In this document: piece after piece, positions 1 to 12,114 of the stretch
How positions within the stretch are numbered: position 1 is the first letter of the stretch
Layout: every line of letters starts with the position of its first letter
From: Massilia atriviolacea
Lineage (GTDB): Bacteria; Pseudomonadota; Gammaproteobacteria; Burkholderiales; Burkholderiaceae_D
Assembly: GCF_003953935.1 (NCBI RefSeq)
Contig: NZ_RXLQ01000005.1
Location: 62,001 to 126,000, forward strand
Direction of reading: 5' to 3'
Length of the DNA stretch: 64,000 nucleotides
The notes under the pieces: model-generated
The model's input: the letters and a program-made list of their open reading frames with translations, nothing else
What the model was told of the DNA's origin: nothing
Database searches by the model: none
Made by a program: the position numbers and the translations under genes

Positions 1-2805
1 CTGACCCCGGCCGACCTGGCCACGCCCGCCGCCGCCCAGGCCCACCTGGCCGGCATGCCCGACTGCCTGGCGATCCTGCTGCCCGCCTATCCCGGCCACG
101 ATGCGGCCGACCTCGACCGCCTGCACACCCAGGCCGCCTGGATCGCCGCCACCTTTCCCGGCCGCGCCTGGCTGGGCCTGAACCTGCTGCACCGCGCCTT
201 CGACGAAGCGCACCGCGCCAGCGTCGACGAAGTCGCGTGGCAGCACGGCCTGGCCGTGGTGGCGCTGGGCCACGTCTGCATGCACGTGCGCTCGCGCAAA
301 CCGCTGCACGACACCCTGTGCGCGATCCGCCTCAACACCCCTGTGGCCGAGTGCGGCTACGAACTGGCGCAAAACGCCGAACAGCATCTGCGTGCGCGCC
401 TGCGCCTGGCCAATCTGTACAGCCCCGAGGCGCTGGCCGAAACGCTGCGCATCGCGCGCCTGTGCACCTTCTCGCTCGACCAGCTGCGCTACGAATACCC
501 GGACGAACTGGTGCCGCCCGGCCAGACGCCCTGCGGCTACCTGCGCGCCGAAACCTACATCGGCGCGCACCACCGCTTTCCCCTCGGCATCCCGGCCAAG
601 GTCCAGGAACAGCTCGAAATCGAACTCCAGCTGATCGGCGAACTGCGCTACGAACCGTATTTTCTGACCGTGTACGACATCGTGCGCCACGCGCGCTCGA
701 TCGGGATTCTGTGCCAGGGGCGCGGCTCGGCCGCCAATTCGGCGGTCTGCTACTGCCTCGGCATCACCGAGGTCGACCCCGCGCGCGGCAACCTGCTGTT
801 CGGCCGCTTCATCTCCAGGGAAAGGGACGAGCCGCCCGACATCGACGTCGACTTCGAACACCAGCGGCGCGAAGAAGTGATCCAGTACATCTACAACAAA
901 TACGGCCGCACGCGCGCCGCCCTGGCCGCCGTGGTGATCAGCTACCGGCCCAAGAGCGCCCTGCGCGACAGCGGCAAGGCGCTCGGGGTCGACCTGGCCA
1001 TCGTCGACAAAGTCGCCAAGACCCACCACTGGTTCGACAGCAAGGACGACCTGGTCAATCGCCTGGCCGAATGCGGGCTCGACCCGGATTCCCCGCTGGC
1101 CCAGCAATGGGCCACCCTGGCCCAGCGCCTGCTCGGCTTTCCGCGCCACCTGTCGCAGCATCCCGGCGGCTTCGTGATCGCCGCCGGCAAGCTCTCGCGC
1201 CTGGTGCCGATCGAAAACGCCACCATGCTTGATCGCAGCGTGATCCAGTGGGACAAGGACGACCTCGAAGAACTGGGCCTGCTGAAAGTCGACGTGCTCG
1301 CGCTCGGCATGCTCTCGGCCCTGCGGCGCGCGCTCGACCTGGTGGGCGAACTGCGCGGCACCAGCTTTTCATTGCAAGATATTCCCGCCGAAGACCCTGC
1401 CACCTACGACATGATCTGCGCGGCCGACACCATCGGCGTGTTCCAGATCGAATCGCGCGCCCAGATGAGCATGCTCCCGCGCCTGCGCCCGCGCACCTTT
1501 TACGACCTGGTGATCGAAGTGGCGGTGGTGCGGCCGGGGCCGATCCAGGGCGGCATGGTCCACCCGTATCTGCGCCGGCGCCAGGGACAGGAAAAGCCCG
1601 ACTATCCGAAGGACGAATTGAAAGAAGCGCTGGGGCGGACCCTGGGCGTGCCGATTTTCCAGGAACAGGTGATGCAGGTGGCCATGATCGCGGCCGGCTT
1701 CACGGCGGGCGAAGCCGACCAGCTGCGCCGGGCCATGGCCGCCTGGAAACGCAAGGGCGGGCTGGAAAAATACTACGACAAGATCGTCAGGGGCATGCTG
1801 AAGAACGGCTACACCCTGGAATTTGCCGAATCGATCTTCAACCAGATCAAGGGTTTCGGCGAATACGGCTTTCCCGAATCGCACGCCGCCAGCTTCGCGC
1901 TGCTGGCCTACGCCAGTTCCTGGCTCAAGTGCCACGAACCGGCCGCCTTCCTGTGCGCCTTGCTCAACAGCCAGCCGATGGGTTTCTACAGCCCCTCGCA
2001 ACTGGTGCAGGATGGGCGCCGCCACGGCATCGAGGTGCGCGCGGTGGACGTGGCAGTCAGCGGCTGGGATTGCAGCCTGGAGGCGGGGCAGGGCGGCCAG
2101 CCCGCCGTGCGGCTGGGACTGTCGCTGCAGCGCGGCATGCGGCCCGAGGCGGCGGCGCGGATCGAAGAAGCGCGCGCCGTGCGGGCCTTCGACAGCGTGG
2201 CCGACCTGGCGCGCCGGGCCGGGCTGGACCGGCACGACCTGCAGGTGCTGGCCGGCGCCAATGCGCTGCAGGGCCTGTCCGGCAACCGGCGCCAGGCGCT
2301 GTGGCAAGCGGTGGGGGCGGTGCCCGACAAGGACCTGCTGCGTCCCACCAGTCCGATCGAAGAGATGCCGCAGCTGGACGCCCCGAGCGAAGGCGAAGAG
2401 ATCGTCGGCGACTACCGCGCGCAGGGCTTGACATTGGGGCGGCACCCGCTGGCGCTGCTGCGCGCGCGCCTGCTCGACCAGCGTTTTTTACCGGCCGCGC
2501 AACTCAACGACTTCAAGCAAGGCCAACTGGCGCGCGCCTGCGGCATCGTCACCGTGCGCCAGCGTCCGGCGACGGCCAAGGGCGTGCTGTTCGTCACCAT
2601 CGAAGACGAGACAGGCAATGTGAACGTGATTGTCTGGCCGACGCTGGTGGAACAGCAGCGGCGCGAAGTGCTGGGCGCGCGCCTGCTGGGCGTGTACGGC
2701 GTGTGGCAAAGGGAAGGGGAAGTGCGGCACCTGGTGGCCAAGCGCCTGGTCGACATGAGCCACCTGATGGGCCGCCTCGACACCAGCAGCCGCGACTTCT
2801 GCTGA
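1..2805 (+). CDS. dnaE2: Error-prone DNA polymerase DnaE2 (5' end outside window)
   Basis: C-family polymerase alpha subunit of the damage-inducible translesion type (DnaE2, usually working with ImuA/ImuB). The frame is open from base 1, so the N-terminal PHP domain is cut by the window edge and the first internal ATG at 55 is not the start. The palm motif GRGSAANSAVCYCLG is followed by PDIDVDFEHQRREE with the catalytic Asp pair, then the fingers motif GEYGFPESHAASFALLAYAS. Near the C-terminus an OB-fold segment reads KGVLFVTIEDETGNVNVIVW. The gene ends about 50 residues after it, with no tau-binding tail, as is usual for DnaE2. Replicative DnaE is the alternative, but the short C-terminus and the OB wording favour DnaE2. 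Confidence 0.93.
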   Translation: MTPADLATPAAAQAHLAGMPDCLAILLPAYPGHDAADLDRLHTQAAWIAATFPGRAWLGLNLLHRAFDEAHRASVDEVAWQHGLAVVALGHVCMHVRSRKPLHDTLCAIRLNTPVAECGYELAQNAEQHLRARLRLANLYSPEALAETLRIARLCTFSLDQLRYEYPDELVPPGQTPCGYLRAETYIGAHHRFPLGIPAKVQEQLEIELQLIGELRYEPYFLTVYDIVRHARSIGILCQGRGSAANSAVCYCLGITEVDPARGNLLFGRFISRERDEPPDIDVDFEHQRREEVIQYIYNKYGRTRAALAAVVISYRPKSALRDSGKALGVDLAIVDKVAKTHHWFDSKDDLVNRLAECGLDPDSPLAQQWATLAQRLLGFPRHLSQHPGGFVIAAGKLSRLVPIENATMLDRSVIQWDKDDLEELGLLKVDVLALGMLSALRRALDLVGELRGTSFSLQDIPAEDPATYDMICAADTIGVFQIESRAQMSMLPRLRPRTFYDLVIEVAVVRPGPIQGGMVHPYLRRRQGQEKPDYPKDELKEALGRTLGVPIFQEQVMQVAMIAAGFTAGEADQLRRAMAAWKRKGGLEKYYDKIVRGMLKNGYTLEFAESIFNQIKGFGEYGFPESHAASFALLAYASSWLKCHEPAAFLCALLNSQPMGFYSPSQLVQDGRRHGIEVRAVDVAVSGWDCSLEAGQGGQPAVRLGLSLQRGMRPEAAARIEEARAVRAFDSVADLARRAGLDRHDLQVLAGANALQGLSGNRRQALWQAVGAVPDKDLLRPTSPIEEMPQLDAPSEGEEIVGDYRAQGLTLGRHPLALLRARLLDQRFLPAAQLNDFKQGQLARACGIVTVRQRPATAKGVLFVTIEDETGNVNVIVWPTLVEQQRREVLGARLLGVYGVWQREGEVRHLVAKRLVDMSHLMGRLDTSSRDFC

Positions 2806-2833
2806 TCCTACAAGCAAACCAGCAAAGTCCCAC

Positions 2834-3307
2834 AACCGGGGTCAGAGCTTTAATTCGCAACTAGTTGCAGAACTGGAGCACCTGAGGCCCAGACGCCATT
2901 ACTTAAGCTGCGCCAACCGGCATCGGCAATGACTTCCCGCCTGCGCGGGAATGACGGAGCTGAGTTTCGGGGACGAAAAAGCATAACCTGGCGGTATGAA
3001 CGTTCACCCTGGTGTTGAAAGTTTAATGCGCGCTGGTGCCGCACAACCGGGGTCAGAGCTTTAATTCGCAACTAGTTGCAGAACTGGAGCACCTGAGGCC
3101 CTGACGCCATTACTTAAGCTGCGCCAACTGGCATCGGCAATATGACTTCCCGCGCGGACGGGAATCCGAGGCATCTTTGCTGAGCGACGGTGCCTTGGAT
3201 TCCCGCCTGCGCGGGAATGACGGAGCTGAGTTTCGGGGACGACAAAGCATAACCTGGCGGTATGAACGCTCCCCCTGCTGTTGAAAGTTTAATGCGCGCT
3301 GGTGCCG
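2834..3307. repeat. Tandem 211-bp repeat, two copies, with ACCGGGGTCAGA-type end
   Basis: Copy A (2834-3041) and copy B (3045-3307) begin with the same 20-mer, AACCGGGGTCAGAGCTTTAA, and end with the same segment, ttgaaagtttaatgcgcgct plus ggtgccg. They differ by a few substitutions, and copy B has an insertion of about 50 bp containing a second arm of the common CCCGCxxGCGCGGGAAT motif. Copy B runs into the 3' end of the PRC-barrel gene, so the last codons of that gene are repeat sequence. The same 20-mer forms the ends of the element at 8265-8482. Confidence 0.85.
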
Positions 3308-3690
3308 TAGTAGCTGTGGATCTGGTTCGACCATTGCTGGTTGGCCATGTCCGGCCAGTGATCGGTATCGAAACCCGGCGCGTTGTCGATGCGTTCTTTC
3401 TCGATGTCGAGCGTGAAGCGCTTGTTGGCGGTGTCCAGCGTCAATGCGGACCAGGGCACGGCGAACAGTCGTTCACCGATGCTCAGCACGCCGCCGCTCG
3501 ACATCACGGCATACGCAATCTTACCGGTGCGCATGTCGAGCATGATTTCCTTGATTTCACCGAGGTGCTCATTTTTCAGATTGTGCACATGGTCGCCGAT
3601 CAGGGTATCCGCACCCATCAGTTCGGGACCGGGGCCTTTCGAACCTTTGTCGACATACATGCCATAAGCATCGCGTTCTTCGTAGGACAT
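3289..3690 (-). CDS. PRC-barrel domain protein
   Basis: A 133-residue cytoplasmic protein. The PRC-barrel segment starts at about residue 20 (MGADTLIGDHVHNLKNEHLG, then EIKEIMLDMRTGKIAYAV) and continues to SIGERLFAVPWSALTLD. The tail, WPDMANQQWSNQIHSYYG, is seen in many short stress-linked betaproteobacterial PRC proteins. The start at 3690 is chosen because GGAGGTCAAA lies directly before it; an in-frame ATG 27 bases upstream lacks such a site. The last five codons and the stop lie in repeat copy B, so the original C-terminus may have been replaced. The molecular function of this family is unknown; PRC barrels usually act in RNA processing or as adaptors. Confidence 0.85.
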   Translation of the reverse strand: MSYEERDAYGMYVDKGSKGPGPELMGADTLIGDHVHNLKNEHLGEIKEIMLDMRTGKIAYAVMSSGGVLSIGERLFAVPWSALTLDTANKRFTLDIEKERIDNAPGFDTDHWPDMANQQWSNQIHSYYGTSAH

Positions 3691-3875
3691 TTTGACCTCC
3701 TGTGGAAAAAGTTCCATCCTGAGGCTTGAGCCAGCTCACGTCTGTTCGCTGGCGCACGCCGAATGCGTCATCGGCAATCTTTCAAATTGATCAATAAGCA
3801 GCTCGCCAGCCCGCCTGCGGCACGGCCGTTGTTGCTGTTTTTTACCTTGTTTTGCGGAAGCATTGGCCGGTTTAA

Positions 3876-6433
<2,558 letters not shown>

Positions 6434-6471
6434 CGCAGCTTGCTGCCGTCCCGATCGCCCTGACAGATGCA

Positions 6472-6503
6472 GGCGGACCGCCAACGGTCCGCCCACCTTT
6501 TTC
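6472..6503 (+). terminator. Rho-independent terminator after kdsA
   Basis: Perfect 9-bp stem GGCGGACCG / CGGTCCGCC with loop CCAA, followed by cacctttttctt. It lies 38 bases after the kdsA stop and ends 21 bases before the eno start. Confidence 0.8.
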
Positions 6504-6521
6504 TTACCCTTTGGAGATTGA

Positions 6522-7808
<1,287 letters not shown>

Positions 7809-7816
7809 GCCGACCG

Positions 7817-7844
7817 CACCGGCCGGCCCTGTGGGCGGCCGGTG
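7817..7844 (+). terminator. GC-rich hairpin between eno and ftsB
   Basis: 9-bp stem CACCGGCCG / CGGCCGGTG with a 10-base loop and no U-run. It could attenuate readthrough from eno into ftsB or only stabilise the eno mRNA 3' end. Confidence 0.5.
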
Positions 7845-7857
7845 CCCTGCCTCCTGT

Positions 7858-8196
7858 ATGCGCCTCATTACGCTCGTTCTCGCGACCCTCCTGATCCTGA
7901 TCCAACTGCCGCTCTGGCTGGGCAAGGGTGGCTGGCTGCGCGTGGGGGAACTGGAAAACCAGGTGCTTGTCGCGCAGCGCAAGACGGTGGAACTGAAGGC
8001 GCGCAACGCCAAGCTCGACTCCGAAGTGCACGACCTGACGAATGGCACGGGCGCGGTGGAAGAGCGCGCGCGCTTCGAGCTCGGCATGATCAAGAAGAAC
8101 GAAATCTTCATCCAGATCCTGGACGCCGACGGCCACCCCAAAGAATCGGCCACCCCGCTCCCGCCGGTCAAGCCCGACCTAAAGACTACCCCCTGA
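7858..8196 (+). CDS. ftsB: Cell division protein FtsB
   Basis: A 112-residue divisome protein that joins FtsL and FtsQ at the septum. The sequence starts with a single membrane helix (residues about 3-20, [20 protein letters not shown]). A Leu/Val-rich heptad segment follows ([20 protein letters not shown]), which is the coiled coil, and then the conserved [20 protein letters not shown] that marks FtsB. The ATG at 7858 gives the expected short cytoplasmic N-terminus; the upstream in-frame GTG would add nine residues. Position after eno is typical. Confidence 0.93.
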   Translation: MRLITLVLATLLILIQLPLWLGKGGWLRVGELENQVLVAQRKTVELKARNAKLDSEVHDLTNGTGAVEERARFELGMIKKNEIFIQILDADGHPKESATPLPPVKPDLKTTP

Positions 8197-8264
8197 AGCA
8201 AACTCCCAGCACCGGGGTCAGACCTCTGATTCGAAATTAGTTGTTCAATCGCACCATTACCCCC

Positions 8265-8482
8265 AACCGGGGTCAGAGCTTTAACTTGAAATAGTTTTAG
8301 CTGGGACAACTTCTTCAGTCTGACCTGCGTCGCAGCAAGCGCAAATTCCATCACCGTCAAACCGTTCCTGCTATGGGACGGCTGATTGCCCGCAGAGGTC
8401 GCCGCACCATTGTCTGTCCAGTTACCATCAAATCGTCTTGTCCGATAGCTAGAAATTGCTTATTAAAGCTCTGACCCCGGTT
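8265..8482. repeat. 218-bp MITE-like element with exact 20-bp inverted ends
   Basis: Left end AACCGGGGTCAGAGCTTTAA (8265-8284) and right end TTAAAGCTCTGACCCCGGTT (8463-8482) are exact reverse complements, flanked by CCCCC on the left and GGGGG on the right. A degenerate third motif copy (ACCGGGGTCAGACCTC) lies at 8211. The interior has no full gene; on the minus strand there is only a short stretch reading MVRRPLRAIS, which might be the start of a lost transposase. The same 20-mer occurs twice at 2834-3064. Mobilisation by a REP-type (Y1) transposase is a guess from the motif. Confidence 0.8.
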
Positions 8483-8568
8483 GTAGGGGGTTGGCTCGTC
8501 AATTTGTCGGCGAGCACGGTGAATCGTCAGAAAATTCCTCTTTATCTTTCCCATTTCTATCATTGTCG

Positions 8569-8597
8569 TTGACATGCAGCGGTATTCGGTATTTAAT
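8569..8597 (+). promoter_or_regulatory. Sigma70 promoter of the GbsR-led operon
   Basis: TTGACA (8569-8574), a 17-base spacer, then TTTAAT (8592-8597). It is the best consensus promoter in the window, 38 bases before the chosen start of the regulator. Confidence 0.8.
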
Positions 8598-8615
8598 TTC
8601 TGTAACGACAGAAAT
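8596..8615. promoter_or_regulatory. Perfect palindromic operator candidate
   Basis: ATTTCTGT-AACG-ACAGAAAT: 8-bp arms around a 4-base centre, overlapping the last two bases of the -10 and the transcription start region. The likely ligand is the downstream winged-helix regulator (autorepression), by analogy with MarR/GbsR proteins. Confidence 0.6.
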
Positions 8616-8634
8616 GAATGAACTTGGAGAAATC

Positions 8635-9177
8635 ATGGCGCTGGGACCGACCGAACAGAAATTCGTGCTGCACTGGGGCGAGATGGGGACGCGCTGGGGC
8701 GTCAACCGCACCGTGGCGCAAATTCATGCGCTGCTGTTCCTCGCCAACCGCCCGCTGGCGGCCGAGGAGATCGCCGAGGCCTTGTCGGTCGCGCGTTCGA
8801 ACGTGAGCAATAGCCTCAAGGAGCTGCAAAGCTGGAACCTGATCCGCATCACCCACCTGATGGGCGACAGGCGCGATCACTTCGTCGCACTCCAGGATGT
8901 GTGGGAGATCTTCCGCGTCATCGTCGAGGAGCGCAAACGGCGCGAGATTGATCCGACCCTGACTGTGCTGCGCGAATGCGCCATCGAAGGCGATACCGAT
9001 ACCGCCCTCGAACCCGCCTCGCTGGCGCGCATGAACGAGGTCCTCACCTTCCTCGACATGCTCGGCACCACCTACGACGATTACAAGCACCTGCCGCCGG
9101 CGACCCTGCAGCGCTTCCTGAAGATGGGCGGCAAGGTCGCGCGCTTCCTCGGACCCGACGACAAGGATCTATCATGA
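8635..9177 (+). CDS. GbsR/MarR-family transcriptional regulator
   Basis: A 180-residue DNA-binding protein of the winged-helix GbsR type. The N-terminal segment (LGPTEQKFVLHWGEMGTRWG) and the helix-turn-helix AAEEIAEALSVARSNVSNSL (residues about 42-61) are characteristic, followed by the wing with HLMGDRRDHFVALQDVWEIF. The start at 8635 is chosen because GGAGA precedes it by four bases; an ATG at 8614 lies inside the palindrome. It leads a five-gene chain in which every junction is an ATGA overlap, so it probably controls the genes after it. The inducer is unknown. Confidence 0.85.
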   Translation: MALGPTEQKFVLHWGEMGTRWGVNRTVAQIHALLFLANRPLAAEEIAEALSVARSNVSNSLKELQSWNLIRITHLMGDRRDHFVALQDVWEIFRVIVEERKRREIDPTLTVLRECAIEGDTDTALEPASLARMNEVLTFLDMLGTTYDDYKHLPPATLQRFLKMGGKVARFLGPDDKDLS

Positions 9178-9593
9178 GCGGCGCCGAACTGACCCTCTAC
9201 TTCGACGGCAAGTGCCCGTTCTGCCGCGCCGGCATGGCCAGGCTGGCGCACTGGGACCGCTTCAGCCGCCTGGGCTTCGTCGACATCGCCGCCCCCGGTT
9301 TCGATCCTTCCCACCTGGGCGTGGACATGGCCGCCCTGAACCGCGAGTTGCATAGCCTGACGCGCGACGGCCGCGTGCTGGTCGGAATCGACAGCATGCT
9401 GCGCGCCTATACGCTGGCCGGCCAGGCCTGGCGCGTGCTGCCGCTGCGCGTCCCCGGCCTGCGCAGCGCGTGCAGCTGGTCGTACCGCCTGTTCGCACGC
9501 CACCGCTACCTGATGTCGCGCGTGCTCGGCTACCGCGCCGCCAGCTGCGCCGACGGCGTATGCGAGCGTCCCAATCCCTTCTTCAAACAATGA
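9174..9593 (+). CDS. DCC-family thiol-disulfide oxidoreductase (DUF393)
   Basis: A 139-residue protein that opens with LYFDGKCPFCRAGMARL, giving the CPFC redox pair of the DCC/DUF393 group, related to thioredoxin folds. The segment DGRVLVGIDSMLRAYTLAG is also typical. Three more cysteines appear towards the C-terminus (SACSW, SCADGVC), which is more than the family minimum. It overlaps its neighbours on both sides by four bases. Substrates of the family are not established. Confidence 0.85.
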   Translation: MSGAELTLYFDGKCPFCRAGMARLAHWDRFSRLGFVDIAAPGFDPSHLGVDMAALNRELHSLTRDGRVLVGIDSMLRAYTLAGQAWRVLPLRVPGLRSACSWSYRLFARHRYLMSRVLGYRAASCADGVCERPNPFFKQ

Positions 9594-10054
9594 AAGCCCG
9601 TATGAACGCACCGACTCTCCGCCGCTGGGCCGTCCTCTGGATGTTCGCCGCCATCGTCACGCACCTGGCGGTCGGCATGCTGCTGCCGTGGTTCGCCGAC
9701 GCCGCCCTGTTCAGCGGCTACCATCGCGGCATCGAAACCGCGTTCTGGGGCGCCAGCGTGCCGCCCCAGGCGCACGCGCAGCAGATCTGGTGGATCTCGC
9801 TGTTCGGCCCCACCGTACAAAGCGCGGCGCTGTGGATGGGCGCCCTGGCGTGGATCGGCGCGCGCCAGCGCAGCGCCTTCGCCTGGGGCGCGCTGATCGC
9901 GGGCATGCTGCTGTGGGCCCCGCAGGACATGCTGGTGTCGCTGCGCGCCGGCTGCTGGGACAATATCTGGATCGATACCTTCGCGCTGGTGACCATGCTG
10001 CCGCCGCTGGTGTACCTGTTCTGTGTCGACCGCGCGCATACGGTGCGCGCATGA
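9590..10054 (+). CDS. Small four-helix membrane protein
   Basis: A 154-residue integral membrane protein with hydrophobic stretches at about residues 13-32 (WAVLWMFAAIVTHLAVGMLL), 66-88, 95-112 and 125-145. No enzyme motif is seen. The start at 9590 (ATGAAAGCC) is preferred because it overlaps the preceding stop as ATGA; another ATG follows four codons later. I do not recognise a family. Its place in the operon suggests that it works with the DUF4166 and the membrane-SDR proteins that follow. Confidence 0.7.
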   Translation: MKARMNAPTLRRWAVLWMFAAIVTHLAVGMLLPWFADAALFSGYHRGIETAFWGASVPPQAHAQQIWWISLFGPTVQSAALWMGALAWIGARQRSAFAWGALIAGMLLWAPQDMLVSLRAGCWDNIWIDTFALVTMLPPLVYLFCVDRAHTVRA

Positions 10055-10668
10055 TTGCGTCCGAAGGCGAGTTATTCAAGAAGATCCTCGGACCGGCGTG
10101 GCGCGGCCTGCACCCCGACATCCAGGCGCGCTTCGACCGCAATCCCATGCCCGGCAAGCCTTTGCGCTACACGGGCCGGATGACGGAGCTGAGCTGCTCG
10201 AAAGCCGGCCGCGTGCTCGCCTACCTGACCATGCCGCTGATCCAGGGCGCGCTGATGCCGTTCAACGATGCCGATTTCCCGGTCGATATCGAGGTCTATT
10301 CGAAAGAGGGCAGCGCGGCCATTTTCAAGCAGCGCATCTATCGCCTCCATGGCCGCAAGCCGGTGCAGTTCACGTCCTACATGCTGGAAAGCGCGCGCGG
10401 CGAAGTGCTGGAATACGTCGGCATGGGCATGGGAATGAAGCTGGTGCTGGCGGTACGCGACGGTAACCTGCATTTCGAGAGTGACGGCTATTTTTGCCAG
10501 GTGCTGGGCGTGCGCATTCCCATGCCGGCCTGGCTCACCCCGGGCAAGACCTATCTGTGCCACCGCAATAACGACAGCGCGCAGTTCGATATCCGTATCG
10601 AGATCCGCCACGCGCTGTTCGGTACAACGTTCACGCAGGCGGGCGTGTTTCGCGAGGTGCGTGCATGA
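10051..10668 (+). CDS. DUF4166 domain protein
   Basis: A 205-residue soluble protein. The body (KKILGPAWRGLHPDIQARFD near residue 9, YLTMPLIQGALMPFNDADFP in the middle, GTTFTQAGVFREV at the end) matches the DUF4166 pattern. That domain elsewhere is fused to or encoded beside short-chain dehydrogenases of the SDR39U1 type, as it is here. No signal peptide and no catalytic motif are evident. Overlaps at both ends are ATGA. Confidence 0.75.
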   Translation: MIASEGELFKKILGPAWRGLHPDIQARFDRNPMPGKPLRYTGRMTELSCSKAGRVLAYLTMPLIQGALMPFNDADFPVDIEVYSKEGSAAIFKQRIYRLHGRKPVQFTSYMLESARGEVLEYVGMGMGMKLVLAVRDGNLHFESDGYFCQVLGVRIPMPAWLTPGKTYLCHRNNDSAQFDIRIEIRHALFGTTFTQAGVFREVRA

Positions 10669-12110
10669 ACACCCATTTGCTGGCGCTGCAGTTGATGGCT
10701 TTCCAGGGCTGCCTGGGCGCTTTCGACACCCTGTACCACCACGAACTGACCGAAGCGCTGCCGGGCCGCGCCAGCGCCAGGCTGGAACTGTCGATCCACG
10801 CCGTGCGCTCGCTGATTTACAGCGCCATGTTCGTCGGCCTGTCGTACTGGCGCTTCAACGGCCTGTGGGCAGTGGTGCTGCTGACCGTGTTCGCGCTCGA
10901 AATCGTGCTGACCTTGTGGGACTTCGTGGTCGAGGACCAGACCCGCCTGCTGCCGGCCACCGAGCGCGTCACGCACACGGTGCTGGCCCTGAACGGCGGC
11001 GCCTTTGTCGCCCTGCTGGCACTGAACGCCGGCGAGACCCTGGCGCTGCCCACCGCGCTGGTGTGGGAGCCGCACGGCGTCTTGAGCGCGTTCCTGTTCG
11101 TGTGCGGCGTCGGCGTCGGCTTGTCGGGCATCCGCGATGGACTGGCGGCGCGCGCGATCGCCCCCCAGGCGGCCCATGATCGCACACCCGCACTGCGTTT
11201 CGGCGAGACCGAATGCGCGGTGCTGGTCACCGGCGGCACGGGCTTCATCGGCCAGAAGCTGGTGCGCGCGCTGCTGGCCGACGGCCATCGCGTCACCCTG
11301 CTCACGCGCCAGCCGCGCGCGGCGGCCTGGCTGTTCGACGCCCGCGTGGAATGCATCTCCGATATGGGGGCCTTGCCGCCATCGCGCCGCATCGACGTGG
11401 TGGTCAACCTGGCCGGCGCGCGTATCTTGGGCTGGCGCTGGACCGAGGCGCGGCGCGCAGCCTTGCGCGCCAGCCGCATCGGCACCACGCGCAAGGTGGT
11501 GGCCTGGATCGCGGCGGCCCATCGCAAGCCGGCGCTGATGCTGTCGGCGTCCGCCATCGGCTATTACGGCATCCAGGCGCGCGGCGACGACACGCTGCTC
11601 ACCGAACGCGCCGCGCCGCAGCCGATGTTCATGTCGGACCTGTGCCGCGAGTGGGAAAACGCCGCAGCAGAAGCAGCAGCGTGCGGCGTGCGCGTGGCGT
11701 GCATGCGTTTCGGCCTGGTGCTCGGCACCCAGGGTGCGCTGCCGATGATGCTGCTGCCGGTCAGGCTGGGCATGGGCGGCCCGCTCGGCGGCGGCTGGCA
11801 ATGGCTGTCGTGGATCCACGTGGACGATGTCGTCGCCGGCATCGCCCACCTGTGGACCAGGGGCGAGGGCGGGGCCTACAACTTCACCGCGCCGCAGACG
11901 CTGTCGCAGGCGGACTTCAACAAGGTGGCGGCCAAGGTATTGAAGCGCCCTTACTGGCTGCCGACGCCCGGCTGGCCGATGCGCCTGGCGCTGGGCGAGC
12001 AGGCCGACCTGCTGCTCGAAGGCCAGCGCGTGGCGCCGGCCAGGCTGCAGGCCGGCGGTTTCGCCTTCCGCCATCCGACCCTGGCCGGAGCGCTGGCGAA
12101 CCTGGCCTGA
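10665..12110 (+). CDS. Membrane-domain / SDR39U1 (TIGR01777-type) epimerase fusion
   Basis: A 481-residue two-part protein. Residues 1 to about 165 hold four hydrophobic segments with a charged loop (LYHHELTEALPG). From residue 180 onwards there is an NAD(P)-binding extended SDR with VLVTGGTGFIGQKLVRALL, then VVNLAGARILGWRW, SASAIGYYG (the Ser and Tyr of the active site), PVRLGMGGPLGGGWQWLSWI and HVDDVVAGI. The last three motifs mark the SDR39U1/YfcH group. Free YfcH is about 300 residues, so the N-terminal membrane module is an addition. It is the last gene of the chain, and a convergent gene follows after four bases. Confidence 0.85.
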   Translation: MNTHLLALQLMAFQGCLGAFDTLYHHELTEALPGRASARLELSIHAVRSLIYSAMFVGLSYWRFNGLWAVVLLTVFALEIVLTLWDFVVEDQTRLLPATERVTHTVLALNGGAFVALLALNAGETLALPTALVWEPHGVLSAFLFVCGVGVGLSGIRDGLAARAIAPQAAHDRTPALRFGETECAVLVTGGTGFIGQKLVRALLADGHRVTLLTRQPRAAAWLFDARVECISDMGALPPSRRIDVVVNLAGARILGWRWTEARRAALRASRIGTTRKVVAWIAAAHRKPALMLSASAIGYYGIQARGDDTLLTERAAPQPMFMSDLCREWENAAAEAAACGVRVACMRFGLVLGTQGALPMMLLPVRLGMGGPLGGGWQWLSWIHVDDVVAGIAHLWTRGEGGAYNFTAPQTLSQADFNKVAAKVLKRPYWLPTPGWPMRLALGEQADLLLEGQRVAPARLQAGGFAFRHPTLAGALANLA

Positions 12111-12114
12111 TCGC

